From DASWJZ01 sp963792885 (lineage in GTDB: Bacteria > Pseudomonadota > Alphaproteobacteria > Rhizobiales > Afifellaceae), in the NCBI GenBank assembly GCA_963792885.1, contig CAWBXX010000005.1, forward strand, positions 1 through 64,000: 64,000 nucleotides of DNA, written 5' to 3'. The position numbers and the translations under genes were made by a program. Positions 35,599 to 44,011 of the stretch are shown here, piece by piece; the first letter of the stretch is position 1; the number at the start of each line of letters is the position of its first letter. The notes beneath the pieces were generated by a model, which did not search any database, was not told where the DNA came from, and saw only the letters and a list, made by a program, of their open reading frames with translations.

Positions 35599-36243
35599 CT
35601 ACACGCGCTCACGCGCCGCGAGGAACCCCTCCCAATTGGAGCGCTCGCGGATCGCGATCGGCGCCGCCAGCACCTCGCGGATGCGCGAAGGGTCGAGCGT
35701 CCGCGCGACGAAGTGGTCGCGGAACATCTCGACCGTTCCGATGCGACGGCCTTGGTAGGGCTGATGCTCGACCGGCGCCCCCGCCTCGACGGCGCCACCC
35801 TTGATCACGCGGCAATAGGCGCCCGGCCGCTCGGCATCGCGGAACGCCTTTACGAAGCCCGCATCCTCCATCCGCCGCGCCAGCGTGTTGCACGGGATGC
35901 GCGGCGCCGTCACCTCCAGCACCACCTCGCCCGCGACGAGACGGTCGCCGATCGCGAGGTCGGCCGAGGCAAGCCCTGAAAGCGTCAGGTTGTCGCCGAA
36001 CGTGCCCGGCCGAAACGCGCGCCCGAGCCTCTTCTCCCACCAGGCATAGTCGTCGGCAAAATAGAGATAGACCGCCTGGTCCGGCCCGCCGTGATGCTTC
36101 GTGTCGGCGATATAGTCCCCGGCAAGCCCCTCGCTGCCGAGCTCCACCGGCCCGGCCGCTGGCTCCTTGAAGATGCCGGTCGGCCCGTCGTAGTTCGGCA
36201 TTCCGCGCGCCGTTCCGACGTTCACGCTCTCGATCCGTGCCAC
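35599..36243 (-). CDS. MOSC domain protein (YiiM-like)
   Basis: A 214-residue protein with MOSC features: GLAGDYIADTKHHGGPDQAV, YFADDYAWWEKRLGR, GTFGDNLTLSGL and the conserved RIPCNTLARRM with the molybdenum-sulfur carrier cysteine, then GAYCRVIKGG. The relatives YiiM/YcbX reduce N-hydroxylated compounds using molybdenum cofactor. GTG 36243. Intact, convergent with DUF1272. Confidence 0.9.
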   Translation of the reverse strand: MARIESVNVGTARGMPNYDGPTGIFKEPAAGPVELGSEGLAGDYIADTKHHGGPDQAVYLYFADDYAWWEKRLGRAFRPGTFGDNLTLSGLASADLAIGDRLVAGEVVLEVTAPRIPCNTLARRMEDAGFVKAFRDAERPGAYCRVIKGGAVEAGAPVEHQPYQGRRIGTVEMFRDHFVARTLDPSRIREVLAAPIAIRERSNWEGFLAARERV

Positions 36244-36342
36244 CTGCCGCCCTTCATTGCCTAATGCCGATCGCGGCTACATACTTCAGGCTGTCCCGGT
36301 CCGCCACGCCTCGCGGCGGCCAAACGGCAAGGATTTGCGATT

Positions 36343-36627
36343 GTGAAAGGCATTCTCGGAAAGCTTTTCGGCAGCGGCGGCGGCGGCGCTGAGGAGCCCG
36401 CGGGCGAGGCGGTCGAATACAAAGGCTTCCGCATCCGCCCTGCGCCTTATGCGGCGGAAGGCCAGTTCCAGACGGCCGGCGTGATCGAGAAGGACTTCGA
36501 TGACGGCACGAAGGAGCACCGGTTCGTGCGCGCCGAGAAGCACGCGAGCAAGGACGCCGCCGCCTCCTTCTCCGTGACCAAAGGTCAGCAGATCATCGAC
36601 GAGCGCGGCGACCGGCTGTTCGACTGA
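36343..36627 (+). CDS. HlyU-family protein
   Basis: A 94-residue protein: GTG 36343, then VEYKGFRIRPAPYAAEGQFQ, AGVIEKDFDDGTKEHRFVRA and FSVTKGQQIIDERGDRLF, the HlyU family pattern. The founder is a Vibrio hemolysin activator, but in alphaproteobacteria the role is not established. Confidence 0.85.
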   Translation: MKGILGKLFGSGGGGAEEPAGEAVEYKGFRIRPAPYAAEGQFQTAGVIEKDFDDGTKEHRFVRAEKHASKDAAASFSVTKGQQIIDERGDRLFD

Positions 36628-36646
36628 AGTCGGCAGTCATCAAGCC

Positions 36647-36800
36647 TTTGTCATCCCGGAAGGCGAGCCCGCGAGCCTGTCCGGGACCCATGAACACGGC
36701 CGGGCGAAATCGACCGGCTTCAATCGCACCGCCCTGCATTCTCCCTCCGGCGTGCATGCGGTCACGGTCTTGCCGCTTCGCGGCAAACCGGGATGACAAA
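36647..36800. mobile_element. MITE-like element with 13-bp terminal inverted repeats
   Basis: A 154-bp interval bounded by perfect 13-bp inverted repeats TTTGTCATCCCGG and CCGGGATGACAAA, with no coding capacity. Size, ends and intergenic position fit a miniature inverted-repeat or palindromic dispersed element. No target-site duplication is evident. Confidence 0.6.
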
Positions 36801-36821
36801 CAGAAGTGAGCGTGCTCGTCT

Positions 36822-37877
36822 CTAGTTCCCCAGATACGGCTTCAGCAGCGCCAAGTCCGCAGCCCCGAGCCGATCCTTCGCCGACATCCCCTGGTGCCAG
36901 TAGGGATAGATGAGCGGCGGTCGGCTGACCGCTTCAAGCCGCGCCGTCTCCTCCGCCGAGAGCTTCAGGTCGAAGGAGGCGAGATTGTCGGCGAACTGTT
37001 CCTCCGTCCGTCCGCCGATGATGACGGAGGTGACGCCCGGGCGGCCGATGAGCCACGCGAGCGCGACCCGCGCGGCCGAGCACTGGTGGTCCTTCCCGAT
37101 GTCGACAAGCACGTCGACGATGTCGAAAAGCTTCTCCTCGTCGTGGATCGGCGGCTCCGGCCATTTGTGCCCGAAATGGCGTGAGCCTTTCGGCCACGGC
37201 TCGCCGCGGCGGTATTTTCCGGAGAGCAGGCCGCCGGCGGTCGGGCTCCAGACCAGGATGCCGAGTCCCTGGTCGAGCGATATCGGCACGAGCTCGTATT
37301 CCGCCTCGCGCGCCTGCAGCGTGTAGTGGATCTGCTGGCTGACGAACGGCTGGAAGCCGCCCTCCCTCGCCGCGGCGAGCGCCTTCATGACGTGCCAGCC
37401 GGAAAAATTCGAGCAGCCGACGTAGCGCACCTTCCCCGCCCTGATCAGGCCGTCGAGCACCTCCATCGTCTCCTCGACCGGCGTCTCGCCGTCCCATTGA
37501 TGCACTTGGTAGAGGTCGATCCAGTCGGTCTTGAGCCGCTTCAGGCTGCGCTCGCACTCGGCGACGAGGTTGATGCGCGAGTTGCCCGCGGTGTTAGGCA
37601 GCCCGAGCATGTTGAAGCGCGCCTTGGTGGCGAGCACCACCTTGTCGCGCCTGCCCTTCAACGCGGCCCCGACGATCTCCTCCGACGCGCCGCTTGCATA
37701 GACGTTCGCCGTGTCGATCAGGTTCACGCCGGCGTCGAGGCACTGGTCGATGAGGCGCTTTGCTTCCCTCAGCCCCACCGATCCCGTCGGGCCGGACTTG
37801 TTCCGCCCGAACGTCCACGTTCCCATGGCGAGCGCCGAGACCTTCAGTCCCGAGCGGCCGAGCAGGCGGTATTCCAT
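36822..37877 (-). CDS. Aldo/keto reductase
   Basis: NADPH-dependent (beta/alpha)8-barrel reductase of the voltage-gated K+ channel beta-subunit/YajO-like group. EYRLLGRSGLKVSALAMGTW starts the barrel; catalytic Asp/Tyr in NLIDTANVYASGASEEIVG, Lys in VVLATKARFN, His in DLYQVHQWDGETPVEETM; cofactor part GVTSVIIGGRTEEQFADNL. 351 residues, intact. ATG 37877 after GGAGGGG. Substrate unknown. Divergent from the GST, whose ECF-type promoter lies in the shared gap. Confidence 0.93.
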   Translation of the reverse strand: MEYRLLGRSGLKVSALAMGTWTFGRNKSGPTGSVGLREAKRLIDQCLDAGVNLIDTANVYASGASEEIVGAALKGRRDKVVLATKARFNMLGLPNTAGNSRINLVAECERSLKRLKTDWIDLYQVHQWDGETPVEETMEVLDGLIRAGKVRYVGCSNFSGWHVMKALAAAREGGFQPFVSQQIHYTLQAREAEYELVPISLDQGLGILVWSPTAGGLLSGKYRRGEPWPKGSRHFGHKWPEPPIHDEEKLFDIVDVLVDIGKDHQCSAARVALAWLIGRPGVTSVIIGGRTEEQFADNLASFDLKLSAEETARLEAVSRPPLIYPYWHQGMSAKDRLGAADLALLKPYLGN

Positions 37878-37972
37878 CGAACCCCTCCAAGACACGCGGA
37901 AGTCATGATGTCCGACTGAAATAGCGGCTTTGGAGCGGTGAGTCCCGCCCGGCAGGCGTTTTTCCTGGCGCT

Positions 37973-38001
37973 TGTCGACTCGGCCGGGCCCGGTTCGTCG
38001 T
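37973..38001 (+). promoter_or_regulatory. ECF42-type promoter before glutathione transferase
   Basis: TGTCGA (37973-37978), 17 nt, CGTCGT (37996-38001). Its -10 element lies 43 bases before ATG 38039, the same geometry as the other four copies in this window. TGTCGA with CGTC/CGAC is the consensus described for ECF42 sigma factors. Confidence 0.7.
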
Positions 38002-38038
38002 GAGGGTAGAAACGTTCACCCGCCACGGAGTCTACGCA

Positions 38039-38732
38039 ATGTCGCTCAAGCTCTACTTCCATCCCCTCGCCTCCTTCTGCTGGAAGGCGCTGATCGCGCT
38101 CTACGAGAACGGCACACCGTTCGAGCCGGTCGTCGTCGACCTAGGAAATGCGGAGTCGCGCGCCGCCTTCGCTGCCGTTTGGCCGATCGCCAAGTTCCCC
38201 GTGCTCCAGCGACGAGGCGCGAGACAGCACCGTCGCCGAGGCGAGCGTCGTCATCGAATACCTCGACGCCTTCTTTCCGGGGCGGACGCGGTTCGTGCCG
38301 CGCGATGCGGAGCGCGCTTGGCAGGCGCGAATGTGGGACCGCGTCTTCGACCATTATGTGCATGAGCCGATGCAGAAGATCGTGGGCGACCGTCTGCGCC
38401 CCGAAGGGGGCGGCGACCCGGTCGGCGTTGAGCAGGCGAAGGCCCAGATCCGCGAGGCCTACGCCCTCCTCGACCGGGAAATCGGATCGAAGACTTGGGC
38501 GATGGGAAGCGAGTTCTCGCTCGTCGATTGCGCCGCCGCTCCGTCGCTTTTCTATGCGGAAATTGTCGTTCCCTTCGGCCCGGAGCTGAAAAGCCTGCCG
38601 GCCTATCTCGACCGGCTGATGGCGCGGCCGTCCTTCGCGCGCGTGCTTCAAGAGGCGGAGCCCTACTTCCCCCTCTTCCCGATGGAAAGGAAGCCGACGA
38701 TCGCCAGGCCAGGCGCCGCGGAAATCGCCTGA
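38039..38732 (+). CDS. Glutathione S-transferase (one frameshift)
   Basis: MSLKLYFHPLASFCWKALIA and FEPVVVDLGN form the thioredoxin-like N domain. An extra C near 38210 shifts to DEARDSTVAEASVVIEYLDA, and the helical C domain contains KTWAMGSEFSLVDCAAAPSL and LMARPSFARVLQEAEPYFPL. About 230 residues corrected. It is preceded by a putative ECF42 promoter and followed by the YCII genes, so it probably belongs to the same stress regulon. Confidence 0.85.
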
Positions 38733-38775
38733 GCCGGCCGCTCGAGATCTCTCCGCAAGAAAAAGATTCATCGCG

Positions 38776-38804
38776 TGTCGATCGTCCGCCGCCCCGCTCG
38801 TCGT
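38776..38804 (+). promoter_or_regulatory. ECF42-type promoter before first YCII gene
   Basis: TGTCGA (38776-38781), 17 nt, CGTCGT (38799-38804), 47 bases before ATG 38846 and closely similar in sequence to the element at 39236-39265. Confidence 0.75.
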
Positions 38805-38845
38805 GTGGATAGGGCGGCACCAGCCCGCATCAAGGAGAAGCGACC

Positions 38846-39211
38846 ATGCGTTTCATGATCATCGTCAAGGCCACCAAGGATTCGGAAGCCGGCGTCACGC
38901 CCTCGAAGAAGATCTTCGAGGACATGGGCGCCTACCACGAGGAGCTTGCGAAGGCGGGCGTGCTGCTTGACGGCAACGGCCTGCACCGCAGCGACAAGGG
39001 CTGGCGCATCAAGTATTCCGGCGACAAGCGCACCGTCGTCGACGGACCGTTCGCCGAGGCGAAGGAGCTGATCGCCGGCTTCACCATGATTCAGGTGAAG
39101 TCGCGCGAAGAGGCGATGGAATGGGCGCGGCGCTTCCCCCGGCCGTTCGACGGCGACTGCGAGATCGAGGTTCGCCAGGTGATGGAGCCGGAGGACCTGC
39201 CCGCCGCCTGA
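38846..39211 (+). CDS. YCII/DGPF-domain protein
   Basis: A 121-residue ferredoxin-like protein with FMIIVKATKDSEAG at the start and the hallmark VVDGPFAEAKELIAGFTMIQ (DGPF motif), then SREEAMEWARRFP. Such proteins are the standard genomic partners and targets of ECF42 sigma factors; no enzymatic activity is firmly assigned. AAGGAG precedes the ATG. First of three tandem paralogues. Confidence 0.9.
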   Translation: MRFMIIVKATKDSEAGVTPSKKIFEDMGAYHEELAKAGVLLDGNGLHRSDKGWRIKYSGDKRTVVDGPFAEAKELIAGFTMIQVKSREEAMEWARRFPRPFDGDCEIEVRQVMEPEDLPAA

Positions 39212-39235
39212 CTCGCGGAAAAGATATCGGCGGCG

Positions 39236-39265
39236 TGTCGATCGCAGCCGCCGCCCGTTCGTCGT
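39236..39265 (+). promoter_or_regulatory. ECF42-type promoter before second YCII gene
   Basis: TGTCGA (39236-39241), 18 nt, CGTCGT (39260-39265), 45 bases before ATG 39305. Each of the first two YCII genes therefore has its own copy. Confidence 0.75.
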
Positions 39266-39304
39266 GAAGAGCAAAAGGGCATCGAGCCGCAAGGAGAACC
39301 GACC

Positions 39305-39766
39305 ATGCGTTTCATGATCATCGTCCGGGCGACCCCGGAAACCGAGGCCGAGACCGCGCCCGACGGACCGGCCATCGACAGCAAGGTCGTGGCCGAGATG
39401 GGCGCCTATCACGAGGAATTGCAGCGAGCCGGCGTGCTCCTCGACGGCAACGGGCTGAAGCCGAGCGCCAGGGGTTTGCGCATCCGGTATTCGACGGCAA
39501 CGAAGCGCAGCGTCATCGACGGCCCCTTCGCCGAGGTGAAGGAGCTGATCGCCGGCTACACGCTGATCCAGGTGAAGTCGCGCGAAGAGGCGCTCGAATG
39601 GGCGCGCCGCTTCCCGAACCCGATGGGCGACGGCAGGACCGCGGAGATCGAGGTCCGCGAGCTCTACGAGCTCGATGACTTCACCACGGAGGGCGTGGCC
39701 GAGCGCTTTCGCGAGATCGGCGTCGGCGGCAGCGCTAGCCTCTTCGCCCGCAAGATTGCGACATGA
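39305..39766 (+). CDS. YCII/DGPF-domain protein, second paralogue
   Basis: 153 residues: FMIIVRATPETEAE, then MGAYHEELQRAGVLLDGNGL, SVIDGPFAEVKELIAGYTLI and EALEWARRFPNP. Strongly similar to its neighbour (MGAYHEEL, LLDGNGL, KELIAG in both), so a recent tandem duplication. A C-terminal extension ERFREIGVGGSASLFARKIA is specific to this copy. AAGGAG ribosome binding site. Followed 25 bases later by a third paralogue. Confidence 0.9.
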   Translation: MRFMIIVRATPETEAETAPDGPAIDSKVVAEMGAYHEELQRAGVLLDGNGLKPSARGLRIRYSTATKRSVIDGPFAEVKELIAGYTLIQVKSREEALEWARRFPNPMGDGRTAEIEVRELYELDDFTTEGVAERFREIGVGGSASLFARKIAT

Positions 39767-39791
39767 GCGAAACACAAGAGGAGACAAGACA

Positions 39792-40241
39792 ATGCGTGTA
39801 CTGGTGGCCGTGAAGGCGAACAAGGACTTAGAAGCCGGCAAGATGCCGGACAAGGAGATGCTGACCGCGATGGGCGCCTTCAACCAGAGACTCGTCGATG
39901 CCGGAATCATGCTCGCCGGCGAAGGCCTGCGTCCGACGTCGAAGGCGAAACGGATCAACTTCGACGGCGGCAAGCCGAAGGTGATCGACGGTCCCTTCGC
40001 CGAATCGAAGGAGATCATCGCCGGCTTCTGGATCTGGAAGGTCGAGTCGATGGAAGAGGCGGTCGAGTGGCTGAAGCAGGCCCCCTTCCCCGCAGGCGAC
40101 GTCGACATCCGCCCGATCTTCGAGATGGACGATTTCGGCGAGGAGTTCACGCCGGAGCTCCGCGAGGCGGAGAAGCGGCAATGGGAGCGCGCGGCGGAGC
40201 TCAATAGGCAGGACGAGCTGGCGAGAAACAAGAAAGGCTGA
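39792..40241 (+). CDS. YCII/DGPF-domain protein, third paralogue
   Basis: 149 residues with VLVAVKANKDLEAGKMPD, MGAFNQRLVDAGIMLAGEGL, VIDGPFAESKEIIAGFWIWK and EAVEWLKQAPFPAGDVDIRP. More diverged than the first two copies. The gene has no TGTCGA promoter of its own and lies 25 bases after the second paralogue, so it is probably cotranscribed. AGAGGAG precedes the ATG. Confidence 0.9.
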   Translation: MRVLVAVKANKDLEAGKMPDKEMLTAMGAFNQRLVDAGIMLAGEGLRPTSKAKRINFDGGKPKVIDGPFAESKEIIAGFWIWKVESMEEAVEWLKQAPFPAGDVDIRPIFEMDDFGEEFTPELREAEKRQWERAAELNRQDELARNKKG

Positions 40242-40281
40242 TATCAACCTAATTCGGCAACCGCGCCAAGAGGAAGCCGCA

Positions 40282-40696
40282 ATGCAAGTCCAGCCCTATC
40301 TCTTTTTCGAAGGCCGCGCCGAGGAGGCGATCGAGTTCTACAAGAAGGCGCTTGGCGCCGAAGTGACGGGCCTGATGCGCATGAAGGAAGCGCCGGGAAC
40401 GCCGCCGGGCGTCCCTCCAGGCTCGGAGAACAAGGTCATGCACGCCGCGCTGAAGATCGGCGAATTCGGTGGTGATGGTCTCCGACGGCATGGTCTCCGG
40501 AAAACCGAGCTTCGCCGGGGTATCGCTGACGATCACGGCCAAGGACGGCGCCGAGGCTGAGCGAATCTTCAAGGCGTTGGGCGAAGGCGGAAAGGTGCAG
40601 ATGCCCATGTCGAAGACCTTCTTCGCGGAGAAGTTCGGCTCCGTGGCCGATAAGTTCGGCGTTTCCTGGATGATCATCGCCGGCGCCATGGGCTAG
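40282..40696 (+). CDS. PhnB-like VOC superfamily protein (one frameshift)
   Basis: Glyoxalase-fold protein: MQVQPYLFFEGRAEEAIEFY and KKALGAEVTGLMRMKEAP, then an extra T near 40467 and SVVMVSDGMVSGKPSFAGVS, LTITAKDGAEAERIFKALGE, FFAEKFGSVADKFGVSWMI. This is the PhnB/3-demethylubiquinone methyltransferase-like set often found beside YCII and ECF42 genes. About 137 residues. Likely last structural gene before the sigma factor. Confidence 0.85.
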
Positions 40697-40755
40697 CGGC
40701 AGCCGCCACCAGCCGAGGCTTGCCTGAACGGCAGGGAAGTGATTGACCGGCGGCC

Positions 40756-42030
40756 GTGACGGCCGCCGACACACACCGCGCCATCGACGCGATCTTCCGG
40801 ATCGAGCAGGCGAAGCTCATCGCCGGGCTGACCCGGATGGTGCGCGATGTGGGCTTGGCCGAGGAGCTCGCGCAGGACGCGCTCGTCGCCGCGCTCGAGA
40901 CCTGGCCGAAGGCTGGCATGCCGGAGAAGCCCGGCGGCGTGGCTCATGGCGACTGGAAAGCGCCGCGCCATCGACCGTCTCCGCCGCGCCAGGATGCAGC
41001 AACGAAAGCACGCGGAGATCGGCCACGAGCTTGAGGAGGAGCAGGACCCCACGCCCGAGATCGAAGCAGCGCTCGACGACGAGATCGGCGACGACCTCCT
41101 GAGCCTGATCTTCACCGCCTGTCATCCGGTGCTTTCCATCGAGGCGCGGCTGGCGCTGACGCTGCGTCTCGTCGGTGGCCTGACCACGGAGGAGATCGCC
41201 CGCGCCTTCCTCGTGCCCGAGCCGACGATCGCGCAGCGGATCGTGCGCGCCAAGCGCACGCTGGCGGAGAAACAAGTCCCCTTCGAGGTTCCGCGCGGCG
41301 AAGAGCTCGCCGAGCGCCTCGCTTCGGTGCTTGAGGTCGTCTACCTCATCTTCAACGAAGGCTACGCCGCGACCGCCGGCGACGACTGGATGCGCCCGCA
41401 GCTCGCGGACGAAGCGCTTCGCCTCGGCCGCATCCTCGCCGCGCTCGCGCCCGAGGAGCCCGAGGTTCACGGTCTCGTCGCGCTGATGGAGATCCAGGCA
41501 TCGCGCTTCAAGGCGCGGAGTGCCCCGGACGGCGCGCCGATCCTGCTTCTCGACCAGAACCGCGCGCTTTGGGATCGGCTCCTGATCGGCCGCGGCCTCG
41601 CCGCCCTCGCGCAGGCCGAGGCGGTCGCTGCCGCGCACAAGATTCCGCTCGGCCCCTATGCCCTGCAGGCCGCCATCGCCGCCTGCCACGCGCGCGCGAC
41701 GACGGCCGAGGCGACCGACTGGCAGAGGATCGTGGCGCTCTATGAACGGCTCGCCGAAGTGACCCCCTCCCCCGTCGTCGACCTGAACCGCGCCGTCGCT
41801 GTCTCCATGGCCTCCGGCCCGGCGGCCGGACTGAAGATCGTAGACAGCCTCGCCGATGAGCCGGCGCTCAAGTCCTATCACCTGCTGCCGAGCGTGCGCG
41901 GCGACTTCCTGAAGAAGCTCGGCCGTCTCGACGAGGCGCGCGGCGAATTCGAGCGCGCCGCCGCGCTCACCAGGAACACGCGCGAGCGCGCGCTCTGCTC
42001 ATCTCTCGCGCGGACGAGTGCCGCCACTGA
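40756..42030 (+). CDS. ECF42-like RNA polymerase sigma factor (two frameshifts)
   Basis: Sigma region 2 begins after GTG 40756 (AIDAIFRIEQAKLIAGLTRM, LAEELAQDALVAALETWP). An extra G near 40942 shifts to WLMATGKRRAIDRLRRARMQ. Region 4 reads LTLRLVGGLTTEEIARAFLV, EPTIAQRIVRAKRTLAEK. The long C-terminal part (VVYLIFNEGYAATAGDDW, then helical repeats to VRGDFLKKLGRLDEARGEFE) is the DUF6596/TPR-like extension typical of ECF42. A shift near 41998 leads to RADECRH and TGA 42028-42030; without it the frame ends at 42058. It follows the YCII/PhnB genes, its predicted regulon. Confidence 0.88.
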
Positions 42031-42054
42031 AGGCGCTTGCATGTCACCCGGCCG

Positions 42055-42087
42055 TTGACGGTATCCCGCATCTGAGACAATATCTCA
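42055..42087 (+). promoter_or_regulatory. Promoter and palindromic operator of the XRE regulator
   Basis: TTGACG (42055-42060), 17 nt, CAATAT (42078-42083). The palindrome TGAGA-CAATA-TCTCA (42073-42087) covers the -10. The predicted start point coincides with the ATG at 42091, which has no ribosome binding site, so the message may be leaderless and self-repressed. Confidence 0.55.
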
Positions 42088-42090
42088 TAT

Positions 42091-42662
42091 ATGGAAATAT
42101 CTCCCGCAAACGACGGCATCGACCGGCGGATCGCCCAGCGCCTCAAGAGCCTGCGCGCCGAGCGCGGCTGGTCTCTTGACGCACTCGCTGAGCGCAGCGC
42201 GGTCAGTCGTGCCACCCTCTCCCGGCTGGAGAATGCGGACGTGAGCCCGACCGCGAGCGTGCTCGGCAAGCTCTGCGCGGCCTACGGCCTGACGCTGTCG
42301 CGTCTAATGCACATGGTGGAGGATGACTTCGCGCCGCTCGTGCCGCGCGACGCGCAGCCGCTCTGGACCGATCCGAGGATCGGCTTCCGCCGCCGCTCGG
42401 TCTCCCCGCCCGCGCAGACGCTCGCCGGCGAGGCGCTCGAATGCACGCTCAGAGCCCGGCACGCGAGATCGCCTACGACGCCCCGCCGCGCCCCGGCCTC
42501 GAGCATCACCTCGTTATGATCGAGGGCCGGCTGAAGCTGACGGTCGACGGCCACACTTACGATCTGAGGCCCGGCGACTGCCTCCGCTACCAGCTCTTTG
42601 GCGCGAGCGCCTTCGCGACGCCGGCGAAAAGCGGCGCCCGCTATTTCCTTTTCATGGTGTAA
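42091..42662 (+). CDS. XRE-family regulator with cupin domain (one frameshift)
   Basis: N-terminal helix-turn-helix RIAQRLKSLRAERGWSLDAL, SAVSRATLSRLENADVSPTA (about residues 11-50), linker RRRSVSPPAQ, then a C-terminal cupin read after a shift near 42455: EIAYDAPPRPGLEHHLVMIE, GRLKLTVDGHTYDLRPGDCL. About 190 residues. HTH-cupin proteins regulate transport and detoxification genes in response to small ligands. The GNAT gene starts 3 bases after the stop and is the likely partner. Confidence 0.87.
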
Positions 42663-42665
42663 GGC

Positions 42666-43198
42666 ATGGCCGCGGACACGCCGATCTCCATCCTCTCCGC
42701 CGACGACGCCAAGCGCCGCATCGCAGAGCTTGCCGCGCTCCTCCACGCCTGCGTCCACGCCGGCGCCAACGTCAACTTTGTGCTCCCCTTCTCGCACGAG
42801 GACAGCGAGACGTTCTGGCGCAAGAAGGTGCTGTCGGCGATGCGCGACGGCACGCGCGTGCTTTGGGTCGCGGAGGCCGGCGGCGCCATCGTCGGCTCGG
42901 TGCAACTCTACCACCGACACGCCGCCCAACCAGCCGCATCGTGCCAAAGTCACAAAGCTCCTCGTCCATCCCGGACTTCCGCCGCCGCGGCATCGCCAAG
43001 GCGCTGATGCGCGAGCTTGAGCGGCGCGCAGGCACGCTTGCGCGAAGCCTCATCACGCTCGACACGCGCACCGGCGACTTCGCCGAGCCGCTCTATGCTT
43101 CGCTAGGTTACAAGACCGCCGGCATCATCCCCGACTACTGCCGCGATACGTTCGAGGACCGGCTTCACCCGACGACGATCATGTACAAGATGCTTTGA
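42666..43198 (+). CDS. GNAT N-acetyltransferase (two frameshifts)
   Basis: MAADTPISILSADDAKRRIA begins the protein; VLWVAEAGGAIVGSVQL is followed by a shift near 42910 (DTPPNQPHRAKVTKLLVHP) and another near 42975 to the acetyl-CoA motif RRRGIAKALMRELERRA, then LYASLGYKTAGIIPDYCRD. Corrected length about 176 residues. Organised as an operon with the HTH-cupin regulator, an arrangement common for self-contained resistance modules. Confidence 0.83.
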
Positions 43199-43206
43199 TT
43201 GCCCGC

Positions 43207-43836
43207 TCAGCCCCCCATCAGGTTTGCCAGCGGCGCCGTCGCCGCTTGCCATGAAGGGCGCGCTTCCATGCGCTTGATCCAGGCCGCGATGTTCGGCGTG
43301 TCCTCGAGCGAGATGCTCGCGCCCTTGCGGTAGACGAAGGTGCTCGCCACCGCGAAGTCGGCGATCGAGAGCTCGCCCGCGACCCACTCGTTGTCCGCCA
43401 GGTGGTCGTCGAGGATCGCCATGAACTGCGCAAGCTCCTTCAGCGAGGATTCGATTGCGCCCTCGTCGGGCTCGCCCATCCCGAACATCTTCTTCAAGAG
43501 CCGCTCGAAGACGACGCGCTGCGTCGCCGGCCCGAGATGCACTGCGTGCCAGTAGCTCCACTGATCGACGATCGCGCGCTTCTTCGGATCCTGCGGATAG
43601 AGCTTGCCCTTGAGGCTCGCGAGATAGGCGTTGATCGCGCGGCTCTCCCAAAGCACGAAGTCGCCGTCGACGAGCACTGGCACTTTCCCGTTGGGGTTCA
43701 TCGCCAGGTAGGAGTCGGCCTTGTTCTCGCCCTTCCGCATGTCGAGGTTGATGATCTCAAGCTCGATGCCGAGTTCGTTGGCGACCGCGCGGACACGCAG
43801 CGCGTTAGGCGAAAGATCGAGGTTGTAAAGCTTCAT
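43207..43836 (-). CDS. Glutathione S-transferase
   Basis: 209 residues with N domain MKLYNLDLSPNALRVRAVAN and the glutathione-binding MNPNGKVPVLVDGDFVLWES (SRAI follows), and the C domain DNEWVAGELSIADFAVASTF. Resembles theta/beta-like bacterial GSTs. Intact. Convergent with the GNAT gene. No TGTCGA element upstream. Confidence 0.92.
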   Translation of the reverse strand: MKLYNLDLSPNALRVRAVANELGIELEIINLDMRKGENKADSYLAMNPNGKVPVLVDGDFVLWESRAINAYLASLKGKLYPQDPKKRAIVDQWSYWHAVHLGPATQRVVFERLLKKMFGMGEPDEGAIESSLKELAQFMAILDDHLADNEWVAGELSIADFAVASTFVYRKGASISLEDTPNIAAWIKRMEARPSWQAATAPLANLMGG

Positions 43837-44011
43837 GGGAGGCCCCCGGACGGATGTTGCTTCGGCGGCCCCTATATCTGAAAGCCGAGCGCCGGGTAGG
43901 TCATAAATCCGCGATTGACGCCGTTACCGGCCCGCCTCGCCGAGAGTCATTCCGGCGCCCTTTGCATTCCCCTGCGTCCCGGCCTATCTAGCCGCCTCGA
44001 AGGAGCTCGCA

